In this document: positions 1 to 8,063 of the stretch, in pieces
How positions within the stretch are numbered: position 1 is the first letter of the stretch
Layout: the number at the start of each line of letters is the position of its first letter
Source of the DNA: Actinobacteria bacterium UBA3086
GTDB lineage: Bacteria > Actinomycetota > Coriobacteriia > Anaerosomatales > UBA3086
Direction of reading: 5' to 3'
Length of the DNA stretch: 23,102 bases
Assembly: GCA_002367305.1 (NCBI GenBank)
Contig: DFBG01000105.1
Span: forward strand, 19,146-42,247
Notes under the pieces: generated by a model
What the model was told of the DNA's origin: nothing
Seen by the model: only the letters and a program-made list of their open reading frames with translations
The model's database searches: none
Program-made: the position numbers and the translations under genes

Positions 1-173
1 TGGTGACCGAAGTCCTCGTAACCGGTGCCAACGATGTACTGGTGGTACAGGGGCCGGAATACGGGGAGATCCTCATTCCCGTTATTGACGACTGCATACT
101 GGAGATCGACGAGGATCGGACGATACTCCACGTACGACTCCTGCCCGGACTGTTGGAACTGGGGACATCATGA
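1..173 (+). CDS. rimM: RimM, 16S rRNA processing / 30S maturation factor (3' end only)
   Basis: Only the last 56 codons are present. The reading frame starts at base 3 and ends with TGA at 171-173. The peptide contains TGANDVLVVQGP and EILIPVIDD, which is the conserved C-terminal PRC-barrel segment of RimM, the protein that binds S19 and helps mature the 30S head. The stop overlaps the trmD start as ATGA (170-173), so the two are translationally coupled, and rimM-trmD adjacency is widely conserved. The N-terminal half lies upstream of the window. The short length makes the call depend on motif plus context, both of which agree. Confidence 0.9.
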   Translation, partial: VTEVLVTGANDVLVVQGPEYGEILIPVIDDCILEIDEDRTILHVRLLPGLLELGTS

Positions 174-922
174 TCGTCGACGTACTCACCATTTTCCCAG
201 AGATGTTCGAGGGTCCTATGTCGACGTCCATGATCGGCCTAGCACGTGAACGCGGGCTTCTCGAGTTCCGCACACATGATCTCAGGGACTGGACGAGCGA
301 TCGTCACCGAACGACCGACGACAGTCCCTACGGCGGAGGCCCGGGCATGGTCATGAAGCCCGAGCCTCTCGGTCGCGCAATCGAGGCTATTCAGGACTTG
401 GACGACGAGCATGCGCACACGGTATTCCTGACTCCCTCCGGTCGGAGGTTCGATCAGAGTACGGCAGAGGAACTCTCAGCCCATGACCGTGTTCTGTTCG
501 TGTGCGGTCGATACGAGGGCTTCGACGCGCGCACGCTCTCACTTGCCGACGAGGAACTCTCCATTGGCGATTACGTTCTCACCGGTGGTGAACTCGCGGC
601 CATGGTGGTGACCGACGCAGTGGCTCGACTGCTTCCTGGAGTACTCGGTCATGAAGATTCCGCAGTGGATGAGTCGTTCTCGACCGGACTTCTGGAGTAT
701 CCTCAGTACACGCGTCCCGCTGTTTGGCAGGATATTGAGGTCCCGGAGGTTCTGAGAAACGGGGATCATGCCAAGATCGAGGCATGGAGACGTAGGAAGG
801 CTGTAGAACTCACACTCGCACGTAGGCCCGATCTCTTGGAACACGCCGAACTCACTTCTGAGGAGAACGCGTGGATCGAGCGAGAAAAGGATCATGCTGA
901 CTCACAACCGGAAGAGGACTGA
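170..922 (+). CDS. trmD: TrmD, tRNA (guanine-37-N1)-methyltransferase
   Basis: A 250-residue protein, normal length for TrmD. It transfers a methyl group from S-adenosylmethionine to N1 of G37 next to the anticodon, which prevents +1 frameshifting. Visible SPOUT-family motifs are YGGGPGMVMKPEPL, CGRYEGFDAR and SIGDYVLTGGELAAM; the last two line the trefoil-knot cofactor site. The ATG overlaps the rimM stop by 4 nt, and GGGGA at 161-165 is an adequate ribosome-binding site. lepB begins 9 bases after the stop. Nothing odd was seen. Confidence 0.98.
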   Translation: MIVDVLTIFPEMFEGPMSTSMIGLARERGLLEFRTHDLRDWTSDRHRTTDDSPYGGGPGMVMKPEPLGRAIEAIQDLDDEHAHTVFLTPSGRRFDQSTAEELSAHDRVLFVCGRYEGFDARTLSLADEELSIGDYVLTGGELAAMVVTDAVARLLPGVLGHEDSAVDESFSTGLLEYPQYTRPAVWQDIEVPEVLRNGDHAKIEAWRRRKAVELTLARRPDLLEHAELTSEENAWIEREKDHADSQPEED

Positions 923-930
923 CTCTTACG

Positions 931-1578
931 ATGACAGATACGAACGACATTCCCGTCAACCCTGAGATACCTGCCTCGCTTGCAGGAGAGACCGCAGAGG
1001 CACCGGGAGCTGTGGACGTTGAGCTCCAGGAGTCCCTCGAGCTGGAGGAAGAGAGGCGGCCCTCATTCCTGCGTTGGCTCGGCGAGACGCTGCTGCTCGT
1101 ACTCGTCGCTTTCGCGCTCGCGCAGGGCATCAAAACGTTCGTGGTGCAGCCCTATATAATTCCAACCGGCTCCATGATCCCCACGATTGAGATCGGCGAT
1201 CGTGTCATCGCGGAGAAGGTGAGCTATCGTTTCGGCGAACCAGAGCCTGGGGATATCGTCGTCCTCGACGACCCTGCCGGTCAGCATCCTCAGTTGATCA
1301 AGCGTGTCGTCGCCATCGGTGGTCAGACGATCGATATCCATGACGGAAACGTGTACATCGATGACGTTCTCTTTGACGAGCCCTATCTCACCGGTGTTTC
1401 CACAGAAGTCGGCTCGGTCATGATGCCGTTGACCATTCCCAACGATGAAATCTTCGTCATGGGAGACAATAGACCCAACAGTGGCGATGCTCGTTTCTTC
1501 GGCTCACTGCCCGTCTCCACCGTCAAGGGTAGAGCCGTTGCGACGTACTGGCCGCTCGACCGACTCGGCGGTCTCTAG
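931..1578 (+). CDS. lepB: LepB, signal peptidase I
   Basis: A 215-residue type I signal peptidase that removes signal peptides from secreted proteins on the outer face of the membrane. After an acidic, low-complexity cytoplasmic N-terminus of about 45 residues there is one hydrophobic segment (about 46-70), followed by the family boxes: catalytic Ser81 in TGSMIPT, general-base Lys124 in IKRVVAIGG, and the GDNRPNSGDAR box. A single transmembrane helix plus a short catalytic domain resembles Gram-positive SipS types rather than E. coli LepB. The only Shine-Dalgarno-like stretch (AGAGGA, 913-918) is 12 nt from the ATG, so translation may rely on coupling to trmD. The acidic N-terminal extension is of unknown role. 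Confidence 0.96.
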   Translation: MTDTNDIPVNPEIPASLAGETAEAPGAVDVELQESLELEEERRPSFLRWLGETLLLVLVAFALAQGIKTFVVQPYIIPTGSMIPTIEIGDRVIAEKVSYRFGEPEPGDIVVLDDPAGQHPQLIKRVVAIGGQTIDIHDGNVYIDDVLFDEPYLTGVSTEVGSVMMPLTIPNDEIFVMGDNRPNSGDARFFGSLPVSTVKGRAVATYWPLDRLGGL

Positions 1579-1597
1579 AGACTCTGCAAATTTGGGA

Positions 1598-1627
1598 TTG
1601 CTACTAGTCGGCGCACTGGTCTATACT
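1598..1627 (+). promoter_or_regulatory. Candidate sigma-A type promoter for rplS
   Basis: TTGCTA (1598-1603) and TATACT (1622-1627) match the -35 and -10 boxes at 4/6 and 5/6, with an 18-bp spacer, in the 113-bp gap between lepB and rplS. The predicted start would leave a leader of about 57 nt. That leader holds a small hairpin, TGTCT (1637-1641) with AGACA (1648-1652). The call rests on consensus matching only. Confidence 0.6.
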
Positions 1628-1691
1628 ATCCATTCGTGTCTCCAAGAAGACAAGATGAGTTTACTGAACCACTGAAGATAGGGATCATTCA

Positions 1692-2036
1692 ATGGACGTC
1701 ATTCGCGCCATAGAGCAGCAGCAGATCCGTGACGACCTGCCGGCCTTCCAGGTCGGAGACAACGTCAAGGTGAGCTACAAGGTCGTCGAGGGTACTCGTG
1801 AGCGTGTCCAGGTTTTCCAGGGCACGGTCATCCGCCGTCACGGCGCAGGCAATCGTGAGACCTTCACGGTTCGCAAGATCTCGTTCAGCGTCGGCGTCGA
1901 GCGCACGTTCCCCGTGCACTCGCCCAAGATTGTTGGAATCGAGATCGCTGGCCGCGGCAAGGTTCGCCGCTCCAAGCTGTACTACCTCCGCGACAAGGTC
2001 GGCAAGGCCGCCCGCCTCAAGGAGAAGAAGTACTAG
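1692..2036 (+). CDS. rplS: Ribosomal protein bL19
   Basis: 114 residues, standard bL19 length. It is a 50S subunit protein at the interface with 30S. Recognisable stretches are FQGTVIRRHGAGNRETFTVRK, VERTFPVHSP and the basic C-terminus RRSKLYYLRDKVGKAARLKE. AGGGA at 1680-1684 serves as a modest ribosome-binding site. It has its own likely promoter upstream and a strong hairpin downstream, so it is probably a near-monocistronic unit. An antisense open frame covering the whole gene is a coding shadow. Confidence 0.98.
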   Translation: MDVIRAIEQQQIRDDLPAFQVGDNVKVSYKVVEGTRERVQVFQGTVIRRHGAGNRETFTVRKISFSVGVERTFPVHSPKIVGIEIAGRGKVRRSKLYYLRDKVGKAARLKEKKY

Positions 2037-2076
2037 ATCGCGCACATGCGTGTTCTGTACGGAATCGTTTTATGAC

Positions 2077-2104
2077 CGAGAGCGGCCCAATTGGGTCGCT
2101 CTCG
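2077..2104 (+). terminator. 12-bp hairpin after rplS, candidate terminator or attenuator
   Basis: CGAGAGCGGCCC (2077-2088) pairs with GGGTCGCTCTCG (2093-2104) around an AATT loop, with one G-U pair. It lies 40 nt beyond the rplS stop. The following GTGCGTTC is only weakly U-rich, so termination may be partial, letting some transcription into rnhB. The hairpin also occupies the region just after an upstream in-frame ATG (2072), which argues against that ATG as the rnhB start. Confidence 0.6.
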
Positions 2105-2143
2105 TGCGTTCACAGGCAGCAACCCACGGACAACGGAGCATCG

Positions 2144-2926
2144 ATGAGCCGAGACATGACCGTCAGCGAGATTCGGGCGATACTCGCTGACGCGGATCCT
2201 GATTCATTCGATGTGCTCGAATCGCGTTTCAGTGCAGACGAACGCGTCGGGGTGGTCACCGCCATCTCTGCGGCCCGCCGCCGTATGCAGAAGATCACTC
2301 GAGAGTCGGACAGACTGCATCAACTATACGCCCTTGAATGTGAGATTCGTGCGACGGGCTGCACGCACGTGGCGGGAGTCGACGAGGTCGGCAGAGGAGC
2401 CCTTGCTGGACCAGTCAGCGCAGGTGCCGTCATTCTTCCGGTGGAGCCACTCCTGAACGGACTCAACGATTCTAAGCTTCTGAGTCCGGAACGCCGAACT
2501 GAGCTCGCGGCCATCATTCGCCAACACGCTGTCTCCTTTTCGGTCGCTCACGTGCAGGCACCCGACATAGACCGACTCGGAATAGCCGGTGCGACACGAC
2601 TCGCGATGAAGCTCGCCGTCGAAGCGCTGCATATCCAACCCGACCACGTGATCATCGATGGGCTGCCCAACGGCCTGGGCAAGGGGGAGACGGCAGTGGT
2701 CAAGGGAGATAGCAGGGTAGCTGCCATCGCTGCGGCTTCCATCGTCGCAAAGGTGGAGCGTGACTCACTCATGGTCCGGCACGCGCCGGATCACCCGGTC
2801 TACGGCTTCGAGATCAACAAGGGATATGGGACTCGTGAGCACATGGATGCGATTCTGACCGACGGACCGTGCCCGTTGCACCGTCGTTCCTTCTCGCCCT
2901 GCTCCGAGGAGCCAACTCTCTTCTGA
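2144..2926 (+). CDS. rnhB: RNase HII
   Basis: A 260-residue RNase HII, which cuts RNA in RNA-DNA hybrids and incises at single ribonucleotides in DNA. The catalytic start motif AGVDEVGRGALAGP gives Asp80 and Glu81; NDSKLL and VIIDG (Asp172) follow, then AAASIVAKVERD. The first 75 or so residues (SEIRAILADADPD, then a helical RRRMQKITRE segment) match the extra N-terminal region typical of Firmicutes RNase HII. I chose ATG 2144 because GGAG lies 5 nt upstream. The longer in-frame start at 2072 would run through the rplS hairpin. Confidence 0.95.
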   Translation: MSRDMTVSEIRAILADADPDSFDVLESRFSADERVGVVTAISAARRRMQKITRESDRLHQLYALECEIRATGCTHVAGVDEVGRGALAGPVSAGAVILPVEPLLNGLNDSKLLSPERRTELAAIIRQHAVSFSVAHVQAPDIDRLGIAGATRLAMKLAVEALHIQPDHVIIDGLPNGLGKGETAVVKGDSRVAAIAAASIVAKVERDSLMVRHAPDHPVYGFEINKGYGTREHMDAILTDGPCPLHRRSFSPCSEEPTLF

Positions 2927-3002
2927 CGTCGCACGAGGGGTTTGCTTCCGGGTAGGTCTCGGTTCGAGGCCCATGCCATCCTCGCCTCAGGAGGGGATGG
3001 TC

Positions 3003-3365
3003 ATGGACAAACAGGAGTTGGGACGTAGAGGTGAGGATGCTGCGGCAGCCTATCTCGAGCGCATGGGATTCACCATCATCGAGCGCAACTGGAGAACCAA
3101 GAGCGGTGAGATCGATATCATCGCGCTGGATGAGGAAACCCTCGTACTACTCGAGGTCAAAACGAGGAGATCCGTTAGGAACGGCACCCCCGAGGAGGCG
3201 GTGTCTCCAACCAAGCAGAAGCGATTGGCACGGCTCGCACGCGCCTACGTCGCAAGCACGGGGGCACAGCCGCTGAACATCAGATTCGACGTGATAGGAA
3301 TACGCATCCTGTCCGAGGATCGAGCTTTGCTGCGGCATCATCGCGCAGCATTCGATGTCGCATGA
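3003..3365 (+). CDS. yraN: YraN / UPF0102 family putative endonuclease-fold protein
   Basis: A 120-residue UPF0102 protein. The family has an RNase/holiday-junction-resolvase-like fold with no settled role; linkage to comM and dprA suggests DNA processing, but this is inference. Seen directly are GRRGEDAAAAYLERMG near the N-terminus and GEIDIIA (Asp38) followed by LLEVKTR (Glu51, Lys53), a PD-(D/E)xK-like arrangement. The perfect AGGAGG at 2989-2994 is 8 nt from ATG 3003. Starts at 2973 or 2997 would be upstream of it or almost abut it, so 3003 is preferred. Its stop overlaps comM as ATGA. Confidence 0.9.
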   Translation: MDKQELGRRGEDAAAAYLERMGFTIIERNWRTKSGEIDIIALDEETLVLLEVKTRRSVRNGTPEEAVSPTKQKRLARLARAYVASTGAQPLNIRFDVIGIRILSEDRALLRHHRAAFDVA

Positions 3366-4852
3366 GTCACCACTCGGGACAGGCTACCGTTCGAACCGGC
3401 ACACTCCGTGGAATCGACGCGATTCCTGTCGAGGTGCAGGTCGATGTGGGTCGCGGATTGCCCGCGTTCAGGATCGTGGGCCTCGGTGACATCGCGGTCC
3501 AAGAGGCACGAGAGCGCGTTCGCGCCGCAATACGTTCGAGCGGTCTTTCTTTCCCGGACGCCCGGGTCACGGTCAACCTTGCGCCCGCCCCGCTCAAGAA
3601 ACACGGCACTGGCTTCGATCTTCCGATCGCTGCGGGAATACTCGTCGCAACCGGCCAGGTCGAGCCTCGGTTCATCAATGACTCGTGGCTCACGGGGGAA
3701 CTCGCGCTGGACGGCGGACTCCGGCCAGTCAACGGCATGCTGTGCCACGCGATCGCAGCAGCCCATGAACGTCGAGTCCTTGTGTGCTCCGTTGATTCGG
3801 AGCCGGAGATCAGCGCGGTTGACGCATTGCACTGGCGCGGCATCGATCGTCTGTCCGATGTCTGCCGACAAAGCACGCCAACACACCGCCAGTTGCCCCC
3901 CACGAACCAAGCCTGCACAGCCGATCTTGGCAGCGTGGCTGGTCATCAGTCTGCGAAGCGTGCGCTGGAGATCGCAGCTGCAGGAGCGCTGAATGTACTC
4001 ATGGTGGGACCACCCGGGAGTGGTAAGACCATGCTCGCGCGCTGTCTGCCCGGAATCCTCCCACCTATGAGCCACGCAGAGGCTCTTGAGACGGCTGTCA
4101 TTCACTCGGTGGCAGGATTGGACTCCTCCTCTGCCTCAGGCGGCACAAGGCCATTCAGGGCGCCCCATCATGCGTCCACACTGCGCGGTCTCATCGGTGG
4201 AGGTTCGCCGATAAGACCGGGAGAAGTGAGCCTTGCTCACAATGGAGTGCTCTTCCTTGATGAATTGCCGGAGTTCGGTCCCGCAACTCTCCAGGCCCTT
4301 CGCCAGCCCATGGAAGACCGACGAATATCCCTGGTGCGGGCCGAGGGCAGGGTCGACCTACCAGCGGACTTCATGTTCATTGCAGCCGCCAATCCATGCC
4401 CATGCGGATTTCTGGGGGACCCCGACAAGAGATGCACGTGCACGGAGACGTCCATATCTCGATACGCCAGTCGTATCGGTGGCCCGTTGATGGACAGGAT
4501 CGATATCTGTTTGCGAGTCGATCGCATAGATCCGGGACTCCTGATGAGCACGGAGGAAGTCGATGAAAGCACGGCGGTACGCACGGATGTGCAACGTGCC
4601 CGGACCATGGCTGAGTCTCGGGGTGCAAGCAATCGTCTCTTGAATGGAGTTCCTCTTCTGCGCGCCTGTTCTCTCACTCCTGATTGCGTGCAGCGAGTCG
4701 AAGAGATCGCATCGCACGCCCGACTCTCCGGCAGAGGGGTGACTCGACTGCTTCGCGTCGCACGCACGATTGCGGATCTAGAGTCCACGCCCTCAGTCAT
4801 GTCCGAACATCTCGACGAAGCCGCCAGTTATCGAATATTGGAGGGCCGATGA
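3362..4852 (+). CDS. comM: ComM / YifB family AAA+ ATPase (Mg-chelatase-like)
   Basis: 496 residues. ComM is a hexameric AAA+ helicase that promotes branch migration during integration of incoming DNA. An N-terminal Lon-substrate-binding-like region (about 1-180) is followed by Walker A GPPGSGKTM (216-224) and Walker B GVLFLDELPEF with Asp300/Glu301. The cysteine-bearing NPCPCGFLGDPDKRCTCT segment typical of the family follows, then a C-terminal Mg-chelatase lid with RLLRVARTIADL. The ATG overlaps yraN by 4 nt and the stop overlaps dprA by 4 nt, so yraN-comM-dprA form a coupled competence/recombination block. No DNA uptake genes are in the window. Confidence 0.95.
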   Translation: MSHHSGQATVRTGTLRGIDAIPVEVQVDVGRGLPAFRIVGLGDIAVQEARERVRAAIRSSGLSFPDARVTVNLAPAPLKKHGTGFDLPIAAGILVATGQVEPRFINDSWLTGELALDGGLRPVNGMLCHAIAAAHERRVLVCSVDSEPEISAVDALHWRGIDRLSDVCRQSTPTHRQLPPTNQACTADLGSVAGHQSAKRALEIAAAGALNVLMVGPPGSGKTMLARCLPGILPPMSHAEALETAVIHSVAGLDSSSASGGTRPFRAPHHASTLRGLIGGGSPIRPGEVSLAHNGVLFLDELPEFGPATLQALRQPMEDRRISLVRAEGRVDLPADFMFIAAANPCPCGFLGDPDKRCTCTETSISRYASRIGGPLMDRIDICLRVDRIDPGLLMSTEEVDESTAVRTDVQRARTMAESRGASNRLLNGVPLLRACSLTPDCVQRVEEIASHARLSGRGVTRLLRVARTIADLESTPSVMSEHLDEAASYRILEGR

Positions 4853-5736
4853 GACCGCCTGATGGATGGGAGATCGACAAAGGGGACCCTCGGTACCCCG
4901 AAACGCTGCTAACCACACCGGATCCACCCAAACGAATCTACGGTCTCGGCAATCCCAACTTGCTCACCCCCGGCCTTGCTGTCATAGGAGCTCGAAAGTC
5001 GACTCCCTACGGACGGAGCTGCGCACACCTCTTTGCGGGATGGGCCGCATCCCGTGGCGTGGTGATCGTTTCAGGGGCCGCAGTGGGGTGTGATCAGGCG
5101 GCTCACAGGGCGGCGCTCGAGGTCGATGGCGCAACGGTGGCTGTGCTCGGCTGTGGGGCAGACGTGGACTATCCGCGTGACGCCACACAGTTGCTCGATG
5201 TCATTCGAGCCCGCGGTGCAGTCATATCTGAGCAACCCTGGGGCTCTACGCCGCGTCGATGGGCATTCAGCCGTCGCAATCGGATCATCGCCGGTCTATC
5301 ACATTCGGTATTAGTGGTTGAAGCGTCATTGCCTAGTGGCACATTCTCCACTGCAGATCACGCGCTGGAGGCTGATAGAGAGGTGCTGGTTGTTCCAGGA
5401 TCGATACTGTCTCCCGAGTGCCGTGGCTCCAATCGCCTACTCGTCCAAGGTGCGACACCCATCACGGACGTCTCCGAGCTTGCAGCAGTACTAGGGCTTC
5501 TGGGTGCACCGGAGGACGCTGAACACACCGTTTCTCACGATCTGTCACGACGGGACGCCATCATGACGGCGCTCGTGGCGAACCCGATGCGTCCTGACGA
5601 TCTGGCAAGGGAGTTCGCTCTGGACATCGTCACCGTCGCAAGACGTCTCGGTGAACTGGAGCGTGATGGCAAGGTGATCCGACTGAGAGACGGCAGGTAC
5701 AGCCCCGTTGAGAACAAGAGAAGGAGACCGCACTGA
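4849..5736 (+). CDS. dprA: DprA / Smf DNA processing protein
   Basis: 295 residues from ATG 4849, which overlaps the comM stop (ATGA) and has GGAGG at 4840-4844. A frame open further upstream lies inside comM and is not used. DprA binds single-stranded DNA and loads RecA. The Rossmann-like core shows LAVIGARKSTPYG, VIVSGAAVGCDQAAHR, FSRRNRIIAGLS, EASLPSGTFSTADHAL and VLVVPGS. The final 60 residues (MTALVANPMRPDDLAREF..VARRLGELERDGKV) form the DML1 winged helix. The N-terminal SAM domain found in longer DprA proteins is missing; the protein begins directly at the WEIDKGDPRYPETLL segment. Confidence 0.95.
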   Translation: MRPPDGWEIDKGDPRYPETLLTTPDPPKRIYGLGNPNLLTPGLAVIGARKSTPYGRSCAHLFAGWAASRGVVIVSGAAVGCDQAAHRAALEVDGATVAVLGCGADVDYPRDATQLLDVIRARGAVISEQPWGSTPRRWAFSRRNRIIAGLSHSVLVVEASLPSGTFSTADHALEADREVLVVPGSILSPECRGSNRLLVQGATPITDVSELAAVLGLLGAPEDAEHTVSHDLSRRDAIMTALVANPMRPDDLAREFALDIVTVARRLGELERDGKVIRLRDGRYSPVENKRRRPH

Positions 5737-5788
5737 TCCAAAGGTGCAGGTACAATCGTTGGTACATGCACACCGACGAAAGGCACCC

Positions 5789-7144
5789 GTGTTGCCAACC
5801 ACCGAATCAGTTCTCATCGTCGGGGCTGGACTTGCCGGCTGCGAGGCTGCGTTGCAGCTAGCTGACCGCGGCATCTCCGTGACGCTCCATGAGATGCGTC
5901 CCGACACCAGCAGTCCGGCTCATCATACCGAGCACCTTGCAGAACTCGTGTGCTCCAATTCATTCAAAAGCAAAGACCCCAACACGGCGGCGGGGCTCCT
6001 CAAGAGCGAACTCATGATACTGGGCAGCAAGCTACTGAATATCGCAGGTGAGAACAGTGTCCCGGCAGGAGGAGCGCTGGCCGTGGACCGGGAAGCATTC
6101 TCCCAGCAGGTCACCCGAGCGATTGAGTCGCACCCGAGGATACGGCTCATCCGCGAGGAGGTGCCTCGAATTCCTGATCACGGGCGAGTCATTCTCGCAT
6201 CGGGACCGCTCACGAGTGATTCTCTCACCAGCGACCTCGCCACATTGCTCGGCGAAACCCATCTTGCCTTTTATGACGCCGCGGCACCCATCGTGGACAC
6301 GGATTCGCTTGACCGAGATATCATCTTCGCCGCGTCACGCTACGACAAAGGCGAAAGCGCAGACTACCTCAACGCACCTATGGATAGGCCGGAGTACGAG
6401 GCCTTCATCGAGGCGTTGCTCTCGGCGCAACGAGTGGTGTCCAAGGGGTTCGAGAGAACCGATCTCTTCAGTGCTTGTCAGCCCATAGAGGAGATCGCCC
6501 GGTCCGGCAAGGACGCACTTAGATTCGGTCCGCTCAAGCCAGTGGGACTCACTGATCCACGCACGGGAGAACGACCTTGGGCAGTGGTCCAGTTGCGCGC
6601 CGAGAACCTCGACCTCACCTCATACAACCTCGTAGGTTTTCAGACCAACCTCACCTGGCCAGAGCAGGTCCGCGTCTTCCGAATGATCCCGGGATTAGAC
6701 CACGCCGACTTTCTGCGACATGGAGTCATGCACCGAAACACCTTCATCGATGCCCCGCGCGTCCTCGACCCGACGCTGTCACTGAGAGCCCGTCCCGGTC
6801 TGAGAATCGCAGGACAGCTCTCCGGCACCGAGGGTTACACAGAAGCGATAGCATCCGGTCTGCTCGCCGGTATCAACACAGCTGCCGAGATTCTTTGTAC
6901 CGAGCCACTGCTACTACCCAAGGAAAGCGCACTGGGATCCCTCATCAGCTATGCGACTGATCCTGGAACCAAGCGCTATCAACCCATGCACGTGAACTTC
7001 GGGCTGGTTCCACCGCTCCCGTCGCGCGTACGCGGCAAGAGGGAGCGATATGCCGCATACAGTGAGCGTGCGATCGCGGCGATACGAGTGATCGCGCAGA
7101 CGCACCCACTCATCGAAACAGCTTCTGAGGATGCGCAGTCATGA
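5789..7144 (+). CDS. trmFO: TrmFO, folate/FAD-dependent tRNA (uracil-54-C5)-methyltransferase
   Basis: 451 residues from GTG 5789. TrmFO makes ribothymidine 54 in the T-loop using methylenetetrahydrofolate and FAD. Seen are the FAD-binding VLIVGAGLAGCEAAL (GxGxxG at 12-17), LAELVCSNSFKS with Cys55, FSACQPIEEIA with Cys230 (the positions of the two functionally important family cysteines), GFQTNLTWPEQ and RIAGQLSGTEGYTEA. GAAAGG at 5778-5783 is 5 nt before the GTG; TTG 5792 is the alternative start, and starts further upstream give unconserved sequence. Actinobacteria often lack this gene, so it is a taxonomic clue. The stop overlaps xerC by 4 nt. Confidence 0.95.
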   Translation: MLPTTESVLIVGAGLAGCEAALQLADRGISVTLHEMRPDTSSPAHHTEHLAELVCSNSFKSKDPNTAAGLLKSELMILGSKLLNIAGENSVPAGGALAVDREAFSQQVTRAIESHPRIRLIREEVPRIPDHGRVILASGPLTSDSLTSDLATLLGETHLAFYDAAAPIVDTDSLDRDIIFAASRYDKGESADYLNAPMDRPEYEAFIEALLSAQRVVSKGFERTDLFSACQPIEEIARSGKDALRFGPLKPVGLTDPRTGERPWAVVQLRAENLDLTSYNLVGFQTNLTWPEQVRVFRMIPGLDHADFLRHGVMHRNTFIDAPRVLDPTLSLRARPGLRIAGQLSGTEGYTEAIASGLLAGINTAAEILCTEPLLLPKESALGSLISYATDPGTKRYQPMHVNFGLVPPLPSRVRGKRERYAAYSERAIAAIRVIAQTHPLIETASEDAQS

Positions 7145-8040
7145 GCGGACGGTCGCCAGCGGAACTCGTGGATGCCTTCATCGCGCATCTTGAATTGGAG
7201 CGAGGGCTCTCGGTGCACACCGTCCGGGCATACACCGCTGATCTGGCGAGATACCTGGATTGGGCCGAACGCTCCGGCAATGATCCGATCAGACTCTCTC
7301 ACAAGCAGTTGCGACGATATCTCGCGGAGTTGGATCGAGCCAAGTACTCGCGAAGGACCATTGCGCGCAGACTGAGCTCGATCCGCTCATTCTTTGGCTA
7401 TCTATTGCGTGAAGGAATCGTTGAGTCAGACCCGGCGTCAGTTCTACTCACACCCAAGCAACCCTCTCGACTGCCAAAGATCGTACCGACCGAAGTGGTC
7501 ACGGCCCTCATGGACGCGCCGGACGAATCAACCGCCACGGGAATCCGGGACCGAGCCATTCTCGAGTTGCTTTACGCCACGGGCATACGCGTGAGCGAGC
7601 TCTCGGGACTCAACTTGATTGGCGTCGATCTCAAGAATGCCCAGATCAAGGTCATGGGGAAGGGCTCCAAAGAGAGGATCGTGCCCATTCACCAAGCGGC
7701 GGTCGCACGGCTTCAGCATTATCTCCTACACAGCCGACCGGAACTCATCGGACAGACGAGCGAGAACGCCCTATTCCTGTCCACGAGGGGCAATCGCATG
7801 TCTTCGGATGCGGTACGGGTTATGATGAAACGGCACATCGACGTCATCGGAGCACGAACGGGGATGACGCCGCACACGCTTCGTCATACTTTCGCCACGG
7901 CGCTGGTTGATGGGGGAGCGGATCTCAGAACCGTACAGGAGTTACTTGGGCACGTTGCGCTGTCAACCACCCAGATTTATACTCACGTCGGCAGGAAGCG
8001 TTTAAGTGACGTGCATCACAGTGCTCACCCAAGGGCGTAG
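7141..8040 (+). CDS. xerC: XerC-type tyrosine recombinase
   Basis: 299 residues, standard Xer length. It resolves chromosome dimers at dif together with a partner Xer protein. The N-terminal SAM-like core-binding domain (about 5-90) begins ELVDAFIAHLELERGLS. The catalytic domain shows Arg150 (ATGIRVSELSG), Lys174 (GKGSKERIVPIH), His245 and Arg248 (HTLRHTFA), His271 (LLGHVALSTTQ) and the nucleophile Tyr280. All catalytic residues are present, so it should be active. Its place after trmFO is the same as that of Bacillus codV/xerC, which supports a housekeeping role. XerC versus XerD cannot be settled from one copy. Confidence 0.94.
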   Translation: MSGRSPAELVDAFIAHLELERGLSVHTVRAYTADLARYLDWAERSGNDPIRLSHKQLRRYLAELDRAKYSRRTIARRLSSIRSFFGYLLREGIVESDPASVLLTPKQPSRLPKIVPTEVVTALMDAPDESTATGIRDRAILELLYATGIRVSELSGLNLIGVDLKNAQIKVMGKGSKERIVPIHQAAVARLQHYLLHSRPELIGQTSENALFLSTRGNRMSSDAVRVMMKRHIDVIGARTGMTPHTLRHTFATALVDGGADLRTVQELLGHVALSTTQIYTHVGRKRLSDVHHSAHPRA

Positions 8041-8063
8041 TCGCAGTTTAGGGGCGCGAATCT

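Noticed and set aside
1689..2045. Minus-strand open frame of 118 codons exactly opposite rplS
   Set aside because: A codon-bias shadow of rplS; low-complexity sequence with no family resemblance.
3338..4105. Minus-strand open frame of 255 codons opposite comM
   Set aside because: No recognisable motif. It lies fully against a well-supported comM frame with complete Walker motifs.
4207..4214. GCCGATAA, resembling a WhiG/FliA -10 element
   Set aside because: It is inside comM, and the bases about 15 nt upstream (GTCT) do not match the TAAA -35; a chance match. A similar CCGATAA at 9390-9396 also lacks the -35.
5751..5756. TACAAT as a -10 box before trmFO
   Set aside because: No -35 at a suitable distance and no TG extension; the gap is only 52 bp and co-transcription with dprA is simpler.
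5708..5788. N-terminal extension of trmFO starting at TTG 5708
   Set aside because: The extra 27 residues overlap dprA and look unlike the family; GTG 5789 has a proper ribosome-binding site and starts just before the FAD-binding motif.
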